A stretch of 64,000 bases of DNA, taken from Limonium bicolor. Taxonomy: Eukaryota; Streptophyta; Magnoliopsida; Caryophyllales; Plumbaginaceae. How positions within the stretch are numbered: the first letter of the stretch is position 1; every line of letters begins with the position of its first letter. Shown here in pieces: positions 35,436 through 48,056 of this stretch. The stretch is from positions 348,625,636 to 348,689,635 of the forward strand of contig CM041776.1 of the NCBI GenBank assembly GCA_023374045.1. The letters run 5' to 3'. The position numbers and the translations under genes are program-made. A model generated the notes under the pieces. It saw only the letters and a list, made by a program, of their open reading frames with translations, had not been told where the DNA came from and did no database searches.

Positions 35436-36530
35436 GCTCTTTATAAATCTTAGAGTAGTAATACGCTTGTTCCCTGATTTCCTCAAGCTCGGAAAGCAGA
35501 AATTTCCTTTTCTCTCAAGTGGCTTACAAGTCAAATTTTAGGGCCTTCAACGCGAGTAATGCCTTATGTTAGAGTTCCACTAGGAGTTGGCAATTTTTTC
35601 CATAAACAAGATTATAAAGAGACATCCCTATAAGAGTCTTAAAAGCAATGTGATATGCCCTCAGAACATCATCCAATTTGACTGACCAATCCTTCCTGGA
35701 AGCATTGACAGTTTTCTACAGGGTCCACTTTAGCTCACGATTTGTCACTTCTGCTTGACGTTGGTTTGGGGATGGTAAAGCAGCATGACCTTGTGGATCG
35801 CCCCATACTTAGACATCAAAGAGTCGAATGCTCAGTTGCAGAAGTGAGAACCACCATCACTAATGATTGCTCTAGGCACTCCAAACCTGGTGAAGATGTG
35901 CTTTTTCATAAATTTGACTACTGTCTTAGAATCAGTAGTGCGGCATGGAATAGCTTCGACCCACTTTGAGACATAATCAACTGCAACCATAATGTATTGG
36001 TTCCCATAGGAAGAAATAAATGGACCCATAAAGTCAATGCCCTAAACATCAAACAATTCAACTTCGAGGATCCACTGCTGAGGCATCTCATGCCTTTGAA
36101 ATGTTCCCCATTTCTGGCATTTGTCACAATGAGTATAGAAGCGGAAAAACATCTTTGTGATGAGTGGGCCAATAGAAACCACACTTCAACACCTTTGCAG
36201 CTATCCTGGTAGAACCATGATGACCACCTGCCTCCCGTAAATAGCAAAACTCAATAAAACATGCTTGCATAAGTAATTACCCATAGAATTTTATCTTTTG
36301 ACAGAGTGCAACACCAACAACATAGTCAATGACATCTGTCATAATCTCAAATGGAAGACTTCAATCTCATGGAACAACGGAGGCAGAACAAAGCTTGTCC
36401 TTAATGGTCTGAAAGGTAGCTATACACTAATATGCGAACCAAAACTTGACATCCTTTTGTAGCAAATCAGACAGGGGCTTTACAATTTATGAAAAGTCTT
36501 GAATGAACCTCCCATAGAACCCTGTCGATC
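35436..36530 (-). pseudogene. Minus-strand Ty3/gypsy pol (RT end, RNase H, integrase)
   Basis: Read on the minus strand, the RT tail 'GFYGRFIQDFS' and 'KPLSDLL' lies near 36440-36525. The RNase H start 'PFEIMTDVIDYVVGVALCQK' is near 36290-36350. The integrase core '[16 protein letters not shown]' and '[11 protein letters not shown]' is at 35832-36030. The integrase C-terminal start 'ELEEIREQAYYYSKIYKE' is at 35440-35500. The protein then continues at 20556 after a 15-kb interruption. Several frameshifts and stops are present. It is truncated on the right at about 36530, so gag, protease and most of RT are missing. Confidence 0.85.
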
Positions 36531-37335
36531 TCCATTGATATTGCATCAGTATCTTTATTTGCTACGTTCTTGCTGCAACCAGATGACGAGGAGCACACAA
36601 GAATACTTGAAGATCAATTAGTCGCATGGGACTCTCGGTTGTTAGTGGAAACTGGTATCCACGCGTCACCAGCAGAAAGGGAAGAAACACCTGGTTGTCG
36701 ATGAAAAAAAAACAGTTGTTCAAGAACTCTCTTTTGTTTTCTAGGTTTTGATGGCTCAACCAATCTTTTGTTATCGACAGGAGCTTCTGATACAGTAAAT
36801 TCAATCAAGCAGCAAAATCGAAGGACTTTTGGTTGTCAATGAGAAAAAAGGCTAGTTGTTAAGGGAAGCCTGGGCTGTCGACGAGAGATAACACAGTCTC
36901 TTCTTTTGTGAATTGGATTGGCAACTATGATGGTAGATTGTGAAAGAGTAATAAGGTGATATATGTAAGAGACGACTAGGGTTAGATTAGAACTCGTGCG
37001 ATAACGTGTAATAAATGAGAAAAAATTGAGAAAAGATAAAACAACGATTGGATTTCTGATTAGTCAGTAAGTGTGTACAAGAGTATGTTTATAGAGAAAC
37101 AGAGTAAAAGATAACCATAATAATTAGATAATATGGAGAATCACTATTAGCAAAAAATTGTTCATAATTAGTTGATAGCTTATACAAAAGTCAAATTCTT
37201 AGTTACATGTGAATAGCTATCTTGGCTACATCCAAGGAGATTTCAGTCAAATTAAAATAAAAAATATCTTTTATAATAGGGTAATTTTGTAATTAATGAA
37301 ATATAGTGGGACAAAATTGAAAATAGAAAAACAAA
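36531..37335. other. Unassigned stretch
   Basis: The motif 'ggttgt(c/t)' with 'gatgagaaaaaa' is repeated at 36660-36720 and 36825-36860, and 'ttgttatcgacag' and 'gctgtcgacgag' are similar words; it may be part of another LTR. Minus-strand frames of 63-80 codons are not recognised. 36950-37335 is AT-rich with nothing clear. Confidence 0.4.
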
Positions 37336-38077
37336 TGACTACGGGGCGCTTACGCTGCCGATTTTGTTTTTTTATTTTTTAATCTTTATTAAAACAACAA
37401 TAATTTAAATTATTGTAACTTTTAATATATAAGTTTAAAATGAAAAAAATTATATCATTGCTCATCAAATTCAAGCTCTTCAAAACAAGATCAGTCATGG
37501 ATATGTTTTGACAACTTTCAAAAAAAATTATTTTTACATGTATACCATGATTTTTTAATGTGAGGATGTATGTACATGTTTTAATGTGAGAATGTACATG
37601 TTTTAATGTGACGATGTACATGTTCAAATGTGAGAATGTACATATTTTTTAATGAACATTTGTACATGTTTGTATGGCCATCTGTACATATTTGTGACTG
37701 TCTGTACAAGTGTTATTTCTTATATGTACAGGTTTAATCTAAGAATATATATTTAGTGATTCGTACAGGTTATGTGACCTTCTGTATGTTTTAATGTACA
37801 TATTTTTACGTGAGGATGTACATGTTTTAGTGAACATTTGTACAGATTTGTATCACCATCTGTACAAGTTTTCTTTTACATTTGTGTACTATACATATAA
37901 AAATATATTTTTTTAAAGTTGTCAAAATATATCCATGACTGATCTTATTTTAAAGAGCTTGAATTTAAATGAATAATAATATAATTTTTTGTATTTTAAA
38001 CTTATATATTAAAAGTTACAACAATTTAAAAATTATAATATAAAAAAAAAATGGGCCCACGGAGGGACTGACTACAG
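37336..38077. mobile_element. Mutator-like miniature element with internal minisatellite
   Basis: The element spans 37345-38068. Long terminal inverted repeats of about 170 bp are visible: 'aagatcagtcatggatatg' at the left is mirrored by 'catatccatgactgatctt'-like sequence at the right, and the extreme ends GGCGCTTACGC and GTCCCTCCGTG align. Flanks TGACTACGG and TGACTACAG are an 8/9-matching TSD, the 9-bp size of Mutator. The centre (37560-37880) is an array of about 'tgtacatgttttaatgtgag' units. No transposase is present. Confidence 0.75.
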
Positions 38078-39254
38078 CTACCTGTACGCAAGACGCTCTG
38101 TATACAAAAAGTCAACAAATTAGAAATGTGTGGGACGACTGATATGCTAGTTTTTGTAATTGATATATCTTCGCAACGACGAGTTACAACAATGTTTATA
38201 GAATCTAATAATGAACAATATTAAATGAGTTTTAACCCAAATGACCAGCAGCTTGATTAATTGACAGCTCTGTATTCGCCTCAAGCGGAAAAGACCCGAA
38301 GATCATATTTTTTAAATGAGAATTACATGCAAGTTACACTTGTATACAAGATACATTCTCCCTAACTAAATTCCAATATGTATCAAAAATTAAAGAAACT
38401 TATATGATAGCCTTTATTCTCACGGTGAGCAACCACCGTGGCTAGCACCAGTGCCACTATCGTGGCCATCCACAGCTTCTCAAATGTTGAGGATTCATTC
38501 TCTGCTATCAACAACAATCAGCAATCAATCCCGAGTGACATCCATCAGCTCCACTGAGTAGAAATTAGACTCTTGAATTCTTGTAGCAACACAAGTGATG
38601 GAACACCTAATATCCAAACCATACCTAAAATTCACAAGACTCAAAAATAAAAACAAGATGGATAAAACTTAAAAAAACTCCCATACTAGGAAGAAAAGTA
38701 GGAACTAAAATAGAACAACGAAGCAAAAGAACATCTAATCCATATAAACAAAAGAAAAAAGAATAAAATGAGAGAGGAAAGCTCCACCGCCAGGCTGCTG
38801 GCATTCAATTGTTTTCTAGATTGACAATAGTCTATACTTCAAAAATATATATATATATATTGTCCCACCATCACGTATTTAATTAGCCCAAGGCAAATAA
38901 GGCTCATGCAGTTCATCTATACTGCACTCGGCGAGTGTACCCTTAACGTTATCAAACCCCAAATCGACAGATGTTGCAATAGCCATAGCCACAAGTTATA
39001 GGCTGTGACGAATAAAATAAGGAAACCAAAGGGGACAAGTAAAAGTACACAAGTGTATCATATTCCTAGACATTTCCTATAATTTCAGCGTTCTTATTAC
39101 CAAGCAATTACACCGCATTGCATTTGGTGCGGCTGCTTCTTGACCATCTGCCCTTGCTTTCCTCATTCATATTCTCAAACACGATAATCACGACGTTAGA
39201 CAAAAGCGATTGCTTTTACCATGACAGACAAGCAACTAGATCGAACGGACAGCT
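38078..39254. other. Intergenic DNA downstream of the methyltransferase gene
   Basis: No supported gene. A minus-strand frame near 38400-38540 could encode a short hydrophobic segment ('MATIVALVLATVVA') but lacks context. An (AT) microsatellite lies at about 38846-38862. The 3' untranslated region of the methyltransferase gene should lie within the last few hundred bases. Confidence 0.45.
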
Positions 39255-40242
39255 TTAGCCACTTATCATCCCCTTGAATTTCACAATGCCTTTTAGCGCT
39301 TGTTGAAATTCCTCCTCATCCAATGCAAAGGTGAATCGGCAGTAACCAGGAATTCCAGTCCACGAGCCACTGTTAATGCAGATGCCAGTGGCCCTCAGCA
39401 TGGTTTCTCGGATATTTGAATCCGAAAGCTGAACATCATGTACAGGACCATTCTTAACTTCATCTCCAGCTCCATTGCATGGTTTTTGGAGCTTAACACA
39501 CTTTCCAATATAAGCAGTCGGTCGTGCGACCATGGAAGTACCACCCCGAGCTTGAATCACGTCCCAACCAGAGTTCACCAGGGTCTGTTACGCATTAGTA
39601 AAGCAAGAAAATTAGCATATGATAGAGCATAGCCGTCCAATAAATCGAGCATGCACATGATAGGATTGGATATTTCAAAATAACTTGCATTGAAACAAGC
39701 AGGTTAAGAACCCAAGAGTTGATTGATTGCAAACAAAAGTGTCACAAAAAGCCAAAAGGAGAGAACAAACAGATGGATTCAAAAGATGAATGGTCCGCAG
39801 AAGTTGACTGACCTCTCTTAAGCGTTGGGATCGGTTTTTCAGTATTTCTTTATGCTCTGAGAGATAGTCTACGATGTTTCCTGATTTCAGCTCTCTCTGA
39901 GCCAACAATTTCTTCAAAGCATACTTCATAGTGCAATGAGGCTTACTTACTCCAGAAAATTCATGACATGCATCAGCCAATAGAGACTGATCCAAGACCA
40001 GATACCTCATCTCCAAAGACAATCCACCAAGCAGAGACACGCAGAAGGATGATTTGGCAGAAGAATTTAATTTTCCCAAAATGGACTCCAGATTCCATGG
40101 TTCCCAGTCCTTGGTGTCATACTCCAGCCCACAGAACGACGTGTCTATGAGAACCCTCGCCCCAAATTTAGCACAGATGGCCAAGATTTTTTCGATCTCT
40201 GCGTTGTTGTACAGCAAGCCAGTTGGGTTAATAGTAGGTCCA

Positions 40243-40250
40243 GATATATA
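40243..40250 (-). other. 2-nt frameshift in the methyltransferase exon 11
   Basis: The sequence encoding 'PWVYISGPT' is two bases short in an alternating TA run. Upstream the frame runs into TAA after 'WVYIWTYY'; downstream the correct frame resumes at 'YISGPTINPTG'. TA runs are prone to slippage both in the cell and in sequencing. Confidence 0.85.
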
Positions 40251-43200
40251 CCCATGGCCTCTCGACATTCTCTAGCACCTTGGTGAGGGCACTTTCGGTG
40301 AGTTTAAACTCAACATCAGATGTAGTTGGAATGTCAACGATACTTGCTCTCAAGAACTTTGCTGAAGATACACAATTTCCATTTGTGCCAGCTGGGAAGC
40401 ACAACGTTCCACGTTCTTGAATGCAGGAAAGGACCATTTTGTTAAAAAGAGTCAAGGAGCCATCAGAATACAGATATTCCATATTGTTATCCGTGGGAAA
40501 TCCATATCTTTCCTTGATCAACAGTTTGATGCTGCTTGTCACATCTGTCTCTAACTCTGACAAGTTTTGTCTAGCGAAGCTTTCAAATAATGCAGCCTTC
40601 ACAAGCGATGGTATTGGCAAGAAGATTTGATCAACATCCATGCGAATTAGGGAAGAGTTAGTTTCCATCTCACATACGGAGAATTCGGCACTTTCAAACA
40701 CTGAGACAGCAGAGTCGGAAAATCCAATCATGTCAACTGAATTCAGCTTCGCGTCTTCTCTCTAGAGGACAAAAGTTTCATAGGTTAGAAATACAAACTG
40801 ATTCAAGAGAGGCCATGATGAAAAACCAAAAACAGAAAAAGCTGCAGCAATTTAGAGAGTGATGCAGTGCTGAGGCTGGTGTAGACCATCACAATTGAAA
40901 ACGCAATAAAGAAAAGCACGGTTGTACAAAACTGCACTTGTGTGGATAATGGCGCTGTTGGTTTCAATAACTTGCCAGGTTTTAAGTAATGAACCAAGCT
41001 AACCAGAGTCTGATTGTCAATAATGAATAACTAACCTTCACAGGGGGGCGTCTATCAGCCAATTGGAACGCAAGGAGTTCATGGATTAGACAACCATAAT
41101 AGTATTGACTGATCAAGGCAGTGTTCCCTTCCAACAGTTCAACGGTCCTGGATAAACCAGTCAGAATGAAGTCCTCTTCTGATATAACAAAGGCTACTTC
41201 AAGGTCCGTATAAACCTGTTCAAAGTTGCATTAAGCTTAAAGGGATAGCTTTCATCTAAAGGACAAAAATGACAATTATTAGTATTTAGCACTAGTGGAT
41301 TCTCATTTCCCTTGTTTACCTTTCTTCCCACATTACATAAGAGAAAAAGCTATAACCTACCTGGTTTTTCAGTAGAGAGCATATTATAGCCGCATGAGGT
41401 GGAAGTTTAGCTCCTGCAAGATACTTCAAGGCACCATTGGAAGGAGGGAGACTAGAAAGTTCAAAGTGATCTGAAATGTCCAAAAAAATTCGAGATCCAA
41501 CTTCTCTTGTAGTATCAAGTAGCTGCTCAAAAGCAGCACTAGTAACAGCCTCAAAAGTGGCAAGCCCAGTCACAACCACCTGAGGCTTTAATTTTTTAAT
41601 GAGCTCAATCATCAAATCTGACTGGCGAGGGGATTCAATGACGGTGAGTGCACTGTCTGAGCCATGATCAGAATGTGCATTCTGCATCACGAAGACAGTA
41701 TTCTTGTCATTTAATGATGTTCTAGTACCTTATAAAGATAATTACTAAAAAGTATGAATTTCAAACAGTTTTGAATAACATGGTGAGAGATCAATAGTTG
41801 AGGCGAAGTGAGCCATCAAAAGCTTAGAACCCGCTAACGTTACAAGAGAAATATTTAATGGCCACGATTGGCTTATTTCAATCCTCAGAGTTCTTATTCA
41901 AAGAAGAAAAGTAAGTGAACCAAGAAGGATAAGGTCAATCTAAGAAAAAAGACTTTGCAAGAGCATTAGTACCTCAAGAGCCAAAGACGTCAGCCATTTG
42001 CGGGGAAGGTTCCTAGTCAGATGTTCATCAACAATGGCTAGACGAGGTGAAAACAAACGGAGAGCATTCTCAATGGCCACATTCCTTGAAGGAAATACAA
42101 TGACGTTCTGACATGAAACTCAAGAACAAAGGATCAGAAGATCAAAATATAATAATGTAGCCAGATCTCAAATTCAACTAGTTACATCCTCAGACATATA
42201 TTCTTTAAGACAAATATATGGCTTCCCAAACCATAGGTTCGATACTTATATAGGCATATTGTCTACTCAATGAGAAACAAATATCAGATGATAGCCGGAA
42301 TAGATGGATAGGTTAATTTTGTATGGGTCCACCGAAGCATTTACAAAGGAAATATAGTATGGACAACTCCGTCACCAATCTCAAGCAGAAATTTCATGGC
42401 AGATTTGAAATCCAGGTAGCAAATATACATCTTGTAAAAAAATCACGGTAATATTTCAATTAGTATGGTATTCCCGTAGTCATATGAAAATTTATGGTGG
42501 GAAATGGACAAGGCATCACGGACACATGAGGAATATTACACTACAGAATATGTTTCTCAACTCAACACAGACCAGGCTGGCATATGTCAGATAGTTTCTG
42601 TATGCTACTTAGATAAAGGGATTGTGCATCTCACTTTAAAATGTATTATGGTATATGATCTGGTAGATACAGAGAAATACCTGTTGAATAAGAAGGCTAA
42701 CAATTATCTCAATATACTATTCTTACTAGCTGCTATGGACACACTCCCACACTGAAAGAACAGCTCGCTCCATGGGAAAACAACTTTACGCCAGTGCAAG
42801 TGAAATAAAGAGAGGACTTTGGAAAGAGGCACAAAAAGGAATAATAATGAGTTCAGTTACTGCTCAACTCAACAGGGAAAGAATTATAGAAGACAGGTTA
42901 AAATATCTGACCAGAATCATCTGAAAGAGTGCTTAGATGTCAGATATATGTGGTAGAATAAGATGTACAGCATCACAGTTATGAAGGAAGGATCCCGCGC
43001 AGACCTATTACTTATACTTGCCACTTGAGCATTATCTAAATATCTGATGTAAGAGGACGCTTGAAATTGCATATCTATGCAATAACAGTCAATTGATGAT
43101 ACAACATTTTTTATCACCGAGCTCATATCATAGCTGCAAAATAGCTACAGAAGGAGAAAAGGGAAGATGGAAAACTCAAATAAATTGGGTAACCAAAATA

Positions 43201-43878
43201 GCTTTTCTGAGCACAATTGAGGCTGCTTTAGTTTTGTTTGGGGTCAAAATTAGGTGACATGAATGTATGTGGGTAACAAGGAAACACAACCAATAAGAAG
43301 AAATGACTTCTAGAGAAGCTGATAATCGAAAAGAAATGAATGAACAGATATATAACCAACGAGCTTACCTTTGCAGTGAGTGGAATATGGTGGTACGTTT
43401 TCATAAAACTAGCAATGAGTTCACGGAACCGTCTGCTTCCAGCTGGTGATTCATAGGGAAAAAATGAACTCTGTTTGAGGAGACTTGCAAGATAAGCTAG
43501 AAAGGGGATCTTTTCATCAGCAACAGCATCATCTTCAAAAGATAGGTCCAAAGAGTTGTTGATGTCTTTATACCCATTGTTTAGAAATTCAAATATAGTC
43601 CTGACCTGTAAATGCAGCAGTAGTTATAGTAGCTTTTCCACAACAGTTGACCCAAACAAAAGAAAGCAAGGAAACACTAAATTTCTAACCTGACTTGGAA
43701 GCCGAAGTTGACAACTGTAGACCGATAAGGCATGCGAGATTGGCCCACCCGCCTTTCCATAAGCCCATGCTGTCCGAGCACAGATAGGTTGATCTCCTGT
43801 AAGCCCCATGAAAAACTCAAAGCGGTGTGGGCTATTCTTCTCAATTTCAACTAAAGCCATGATGTCTGTGTCACCGGC

Positions 43879-43948
43879 CTGCAAAAGTAAAACTCACAAT
43901 TAGGAATTTGACATACAGCGCATTACGTCAAAATCATACTCTACTTGC
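43879..43948 (-). other. GC-AG intron 5 of the methyltransferase gene
   Basis: The donor reads CAG followed by GCAAGT and the acceptor reads TTTTGCAG. Joining there keeps 'KILQAGDTDI' in frame. The nearby GT (five bases into the intron) would give an early stop. The sequence AG-GCAAGT is the known strong consensus for GC donors. Confidence 0.85.
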
Positions 43949-46710
43949 CTGGAGAATTTTAGTCTGCCATATCTTGTTCACCCGGAAACCACGACGCTCA
44001 AACAGACGCTGGCAAACAACTTGTCCAGGGCGGCCACCCATATTGAAGATCATTATCCCTGTAGGCTTGATTACTGCAATTCCTTCTTCAACCGCCCTTG
44101 CAATCAGACCAAGGCCAAATTGATCTTCAACAAAGCCCTGCATTACATATATGAATATTCATATCATAGCTTAGATGATATCATTCTAAGAATAAATGAA
44201 TAAGAACATTAAATCAAACAAGTAGTAACATCAAAGAATCTCCTTTCGTCACATGTATTTGAGAATCATGCGAGAACCTTTAAGCCTAAGCCATAGCTTG
44301 AGGAAGCAACTTAAGAGAACATAACTATGGTCAAAACCCGCCTTCCACTACGAACGCAAAAATATGAATTCCCACAAGATCTATTCTACCATGAAAAAGA
44401 AGATCCTCAAATAACACACCCTTTTTTATTCCTCTATAAGTGTAAACCTCGAAATTGTGTCAAAATTATCTTGAAAGGAGAATAACCATCTATTTTATGA
44501 CAAATCGTGTAAAGGATACTTAGCATTACATTTACAGAGGATTACATTTCATAACAATCCACAGAGAGGTAACTTGACCAATCCAGATGGAACAATTTTA
44601 GTGGTAGTTTATGTATTCCACGGCATCTTTTGAATTATTAGACCACAATTCCAGTCTTATTGCAGTACTCTTGCATTTGGGGGTGGGGGTGTACTGAAAG
44701 TTGAAAGCCTGTTGCAGTAGGAATTGTCATCCCGGATCATTAACTACAGTGCATCAAAGATGTCATCCTAAAGCTATGGTTTAACTTTGGTATCATAAGA
44801 GGAGCCATTCTGTTAGCATGAAACAAGCCATTTTGATCCTACATACACCTTATTGAACACATTGGAATAGCATAGTAACATGAACACTGACCTGAAGAGC
44901 ACAATAATTACTCAGGGAGTACAGAAACTCCTCGCTAGCATTCTCAGTGATCATCTTGGACATTGCATCAGGGTTTGGATTGAGAATCTATAGAAAATTT
45001 ATCAATAGATCAATTTGGTGTTAGCTTTGGAAGAAAAGACGAAACCTGAAGGTGGGCAGGCTGGTTTGCTACACATACCTGAGGTATGCAGCCAACAATT
45101 CTTTCGAGCATGATGTTCTGATCCCGACAGTAAGCCAGAAGATCTGATGTATGAAACTCCACCCTATCAAGCAAGGTTTTTTTCTCTTCATCATAAATAG
45201 GCTCACCATTTTCATCCAGAGCATTCATATATAAATTGATCCATGATATCTTGATAGCTCTTGGATTTATATCAAGGCCATAAACCTGTTGGCGATCATA
45301 CCCATGAATCAAAGATAACGAAAATATGTAACTGAGCCAATGTGGAGCAGATGAATCTCTACCAACAAGAGTAGTGGTTAGAAGGTCTAGGATTGATGAA
45401 GTACACTATAAGCATCAAATTATGCATGCAAAAACAACACAACTCAAAGAATTATATAGCATTGACAGTCTAAATCACAAACCTTAAGAGGAGACCATTT
45501 CTCAGCAATGGCAATCGTTATCCATCCATTACCACAACCAAGCTCAGCAATTGTCTTGTCCTTGAAGATAGTATCGGGATGCCTATTGAGTCCTTCATAG
45601 AAAGTAAAGGACCAATCTTCTGGGACGAAGATACTAGGAATCACCATCATTGTGAACTTTTTCCTCCTCCGGTATCCTGCTAAGTGCACTTGTTGTTTTA
45701 GCAAATACTAACACGTTCAATTGTGAGGATTATTCCTAGAAGGTCAACCCAAAGAGTAACTTGTCTCCATTATTATCATCTACGTTCACTGTTGTTTGTT
45801 ACCGACTCAAAATGATTATATTAAGAAGATCAGCACAAAGAGTATGTTATCTCCGTAACAGTCGACATTTATAGTTTCTGTGTTTCTGTAATCTGACAGC
45901 ATGCTGCGTTGCAGAACTCTGTTTCATACTTATCCGCCTCTCTAGTTCCATCGAAGTAAAAAGTGAAATCATAAGTAATCTAAAAGAACAGCAAATAACC
46001 AAGTACAAAGAACTGCATCAAAAAGGATATTGACAATGCATGAACATCATATAGGGGGAATGTTACTGCAAAAGCCTGCAAATTTCTCAAGGTAAGATAA
46101 CACAAACTCACTGCATAGCCAAATTTTCGTACTTATTTATCTTCACCGCATAATCCTAAAAAATCCTTGTCCTTCATCATCCTTGAGCTCTAATAAGCAA
46201 CTACCTTAACCAGCAAGTCCGTACGACAACGAACAATAACAATGATAAAGAAACGAACACAAATCAAACATCGATAAACTAAAATGCTTAGTTTTTCAAC
46301 ATTATTCTTTTTTATGGCATTGGACCAAAGTTCCGAATCAAGTATTATAATCGATTGAATGCTTCTTGTAGAATGCAAAAATGAGAGTTCTCGGGATATT
46401 CAACATATCAAAATGCGACCGGACAGCTTTGTAGTAGTGAGAACGCTAAGTTGGAGGGACAGAGGAAGAAGGAAAAGATAAGACCTTCGAATCGCTCGAG
46501 GTAGATATCCTCGATCCGAAAATGGTAGGAAGAGAAGCAGCGATCGGTAGCTTCCTTGGAATCAAAGCGTTTCTGAAGTTTAGAGAGGAAGATTCTCGCC
46601 TCTGCTCTGGTTGCTGGATCTTCGAGCCTCTCTAACACCAATCGGAACGCTCCGTAGGCTGCGTCGCCGGACTGCTCGCACTGCTTCAGAAACTGATCAA
46701 TGGACTCCAT

Positions 46711-47590
46711 TCCTTCTCTTCGTCTCTCTCCCCCTCACCTACTTCCTCTCGCTCACTCGACCTATGAAGAGGGACGACCAACGCGTCTTGCAGTGCTATA
46801 ATGGAGGAGCAAACAAAGAAAGTAAGATAGCTTAAATATATGTGAGCAGCGTGCTCAGTGTGGATATTTCAGGGAAAATATATAACGAGATTGATAGTGA
46901 AATCCATCAGCTCTTCTCTGAAGAAAAAAATGTGAAATCTATCAGGTATATAAAATGTTGAATCCACCATTTTCTCTCCTTGTTTACCCTATATGTAAAT
47001 ATGGCTACAATACATGTATATGTATTTCACCATAATTGTTTGTTGTACAAGTTTTCCTTATTTATTGTACATGTTTTTATTTGTGGTTATACAGTAAATA
47101 TAGCTATCTTTAGCTACATATACTTGTAGCAAAAAATTTGCCTTAGAATTATGAAATATTGAGAAAACAAATACTATCACTTGCAACAACTCTCAACAAA
47201 TAATAATAATTCGTCTTTGCAGTCAGCTTTTTTCTTTCCACAGTCGTTTTAATATAATACAGTCAAATTTTTTAAATTTCACAGTCACCAACATACAGTC
47301 AGTATTCTAGAGTTCGCAGTCGCAAAAAAAAATCAGGTATATATACCCCCTAGGCACTATGTCTCTCTCCACGCTCTCATTTCCCATTTCGCGTGAAAAA
47401 TCACATTTCAAAACCTCTTAAAAGCTCTCTTTCGGCCGAATTCCATTTCCAGCGTTTAAGGTAACTTTTTCACTCCTACTTCATTGGTTTATGTTATTGT
47501 ATGAGTAGGATTAGTTTTAGTACTGGTTTACATTAAACGGAACTAAAATCAAGCTTAAAAAGAAAAAGAAAAAAGAAACTAGAACTTGCA
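46711..47590. other. Upstream region of the methyltransferase gene
   Basis: 46711-46800 is likely its 5' leader (purine-rich on the minus strand). No clear TATA box was fixed. 46960-47330 is AT-rich; the word 'cagtc' recurs at 47220-47320. No gene is seen. Confidence 0.45.
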
Positions 47591-47599
47591 CATAGAAGA

Positions 47600-47910
47600 T
47601 CTGTCCGTAACAGGCGAATGAAAACGGACATATATTGGATCATCCATTTAATACCGTCCGTAATGGACAGCATAAAACGGACCATTAGCTTTGTTGTCCG
47701 TATTGCGGATGGTTAATAAATGGACAACTAACTCACGTTCGTTTTACGGACTCTTCAGTTTGGTCCGTTTTGCGTACATTTCAAGACCGTCCATTTTGCG
47801 GACGCATATAATCAGTCTGTTTTGCGGACTCTTCAATACCGTCCATTGCGGACGCTTCTGCAGTCTGTCCGTTGTGAACGTTTAGCTTAATGGTCCGTTC
47901 CGGACCTGTA
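47600..47910 (+). repeat. Array of GTCCGTTTTGCGGAC palindromes
   Basis: About ten imperfect copies of GTCCG(T/A)(T/A)TTGCGGAC and half copies (GTCCG, CGGAC) within 310 bp, with 'ctcttca' and 'gcatataatcagtc' spacers. It precedes the plant-mobile-domain gene by about 150 bp. There is no coding capacity. Confidence 0.8.
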
Positions 47911-48056
47911 AAAACTGACCGTTTTTACATTTTTGGTAGTTTTGATGTCATATATTTTTACAGATGAACTGAAAGGACAAACAAAAAACGGTAGCAGATT
48001 TTACTACTTCAAAGGCACTCAAGAAAAAGTAGGTCACTAGATATGCGAGAGAGCAA

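Larger units (their letters stand above)
39255..46710 (-). pseudogene. MMT: Methionine S-methyltransferase gene, 12 exons, frameshifted in exon 11
   Basis: The cytosolic enzyme makes S-methylmethionine from methionine and S-adenosylmethionine, in the plant methionine storage and transport cycle. Exons by splice sites and frame: 46710-46485, 45676-45483, 45285-45079, 44987-44892, 44137-43949, 43878-43690, 43605-43369, 42107-41973, 41681-41361, 41215-41036, 40761-39813, 39584-39255. They total about 1084 codons, close to the 1071 I recall for Arabidopsis. The N-terminal methyltransferase domain has SAM motif 'ELGCGNGW' (exon 2) and 'IVGCIPQ' (exon 3). From about residue 600 an aminotransferase-like domain follows ('DVDQIFLPIP', 'AGTNGN', 'IDTSFCGLEY'). 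Exon 11 lacks two bases at about 40243-40250, between 'ERPWVY' and 'ISGPT'. About ten residues are also missing in frame near 40010 ('GLSLEMRYLVLDQ'). Either a recent pseudogene or sequence error; the methyltransferase domain is undamaged. Confidence 0.92.

Noticed and set aside
38400..38540. Small membrane protein gene on the minus strand
   Set aside because: Only a short hydrophobic stretch without start, splice or homology support.
40240..40270. Tiny intron explaining the frame change in the methyltransferase exon 11
   Set aside because: Any GT-AG removal there would delete the conserved SGPT residues; a 2-base loss in the TA run explains the frame exactly.
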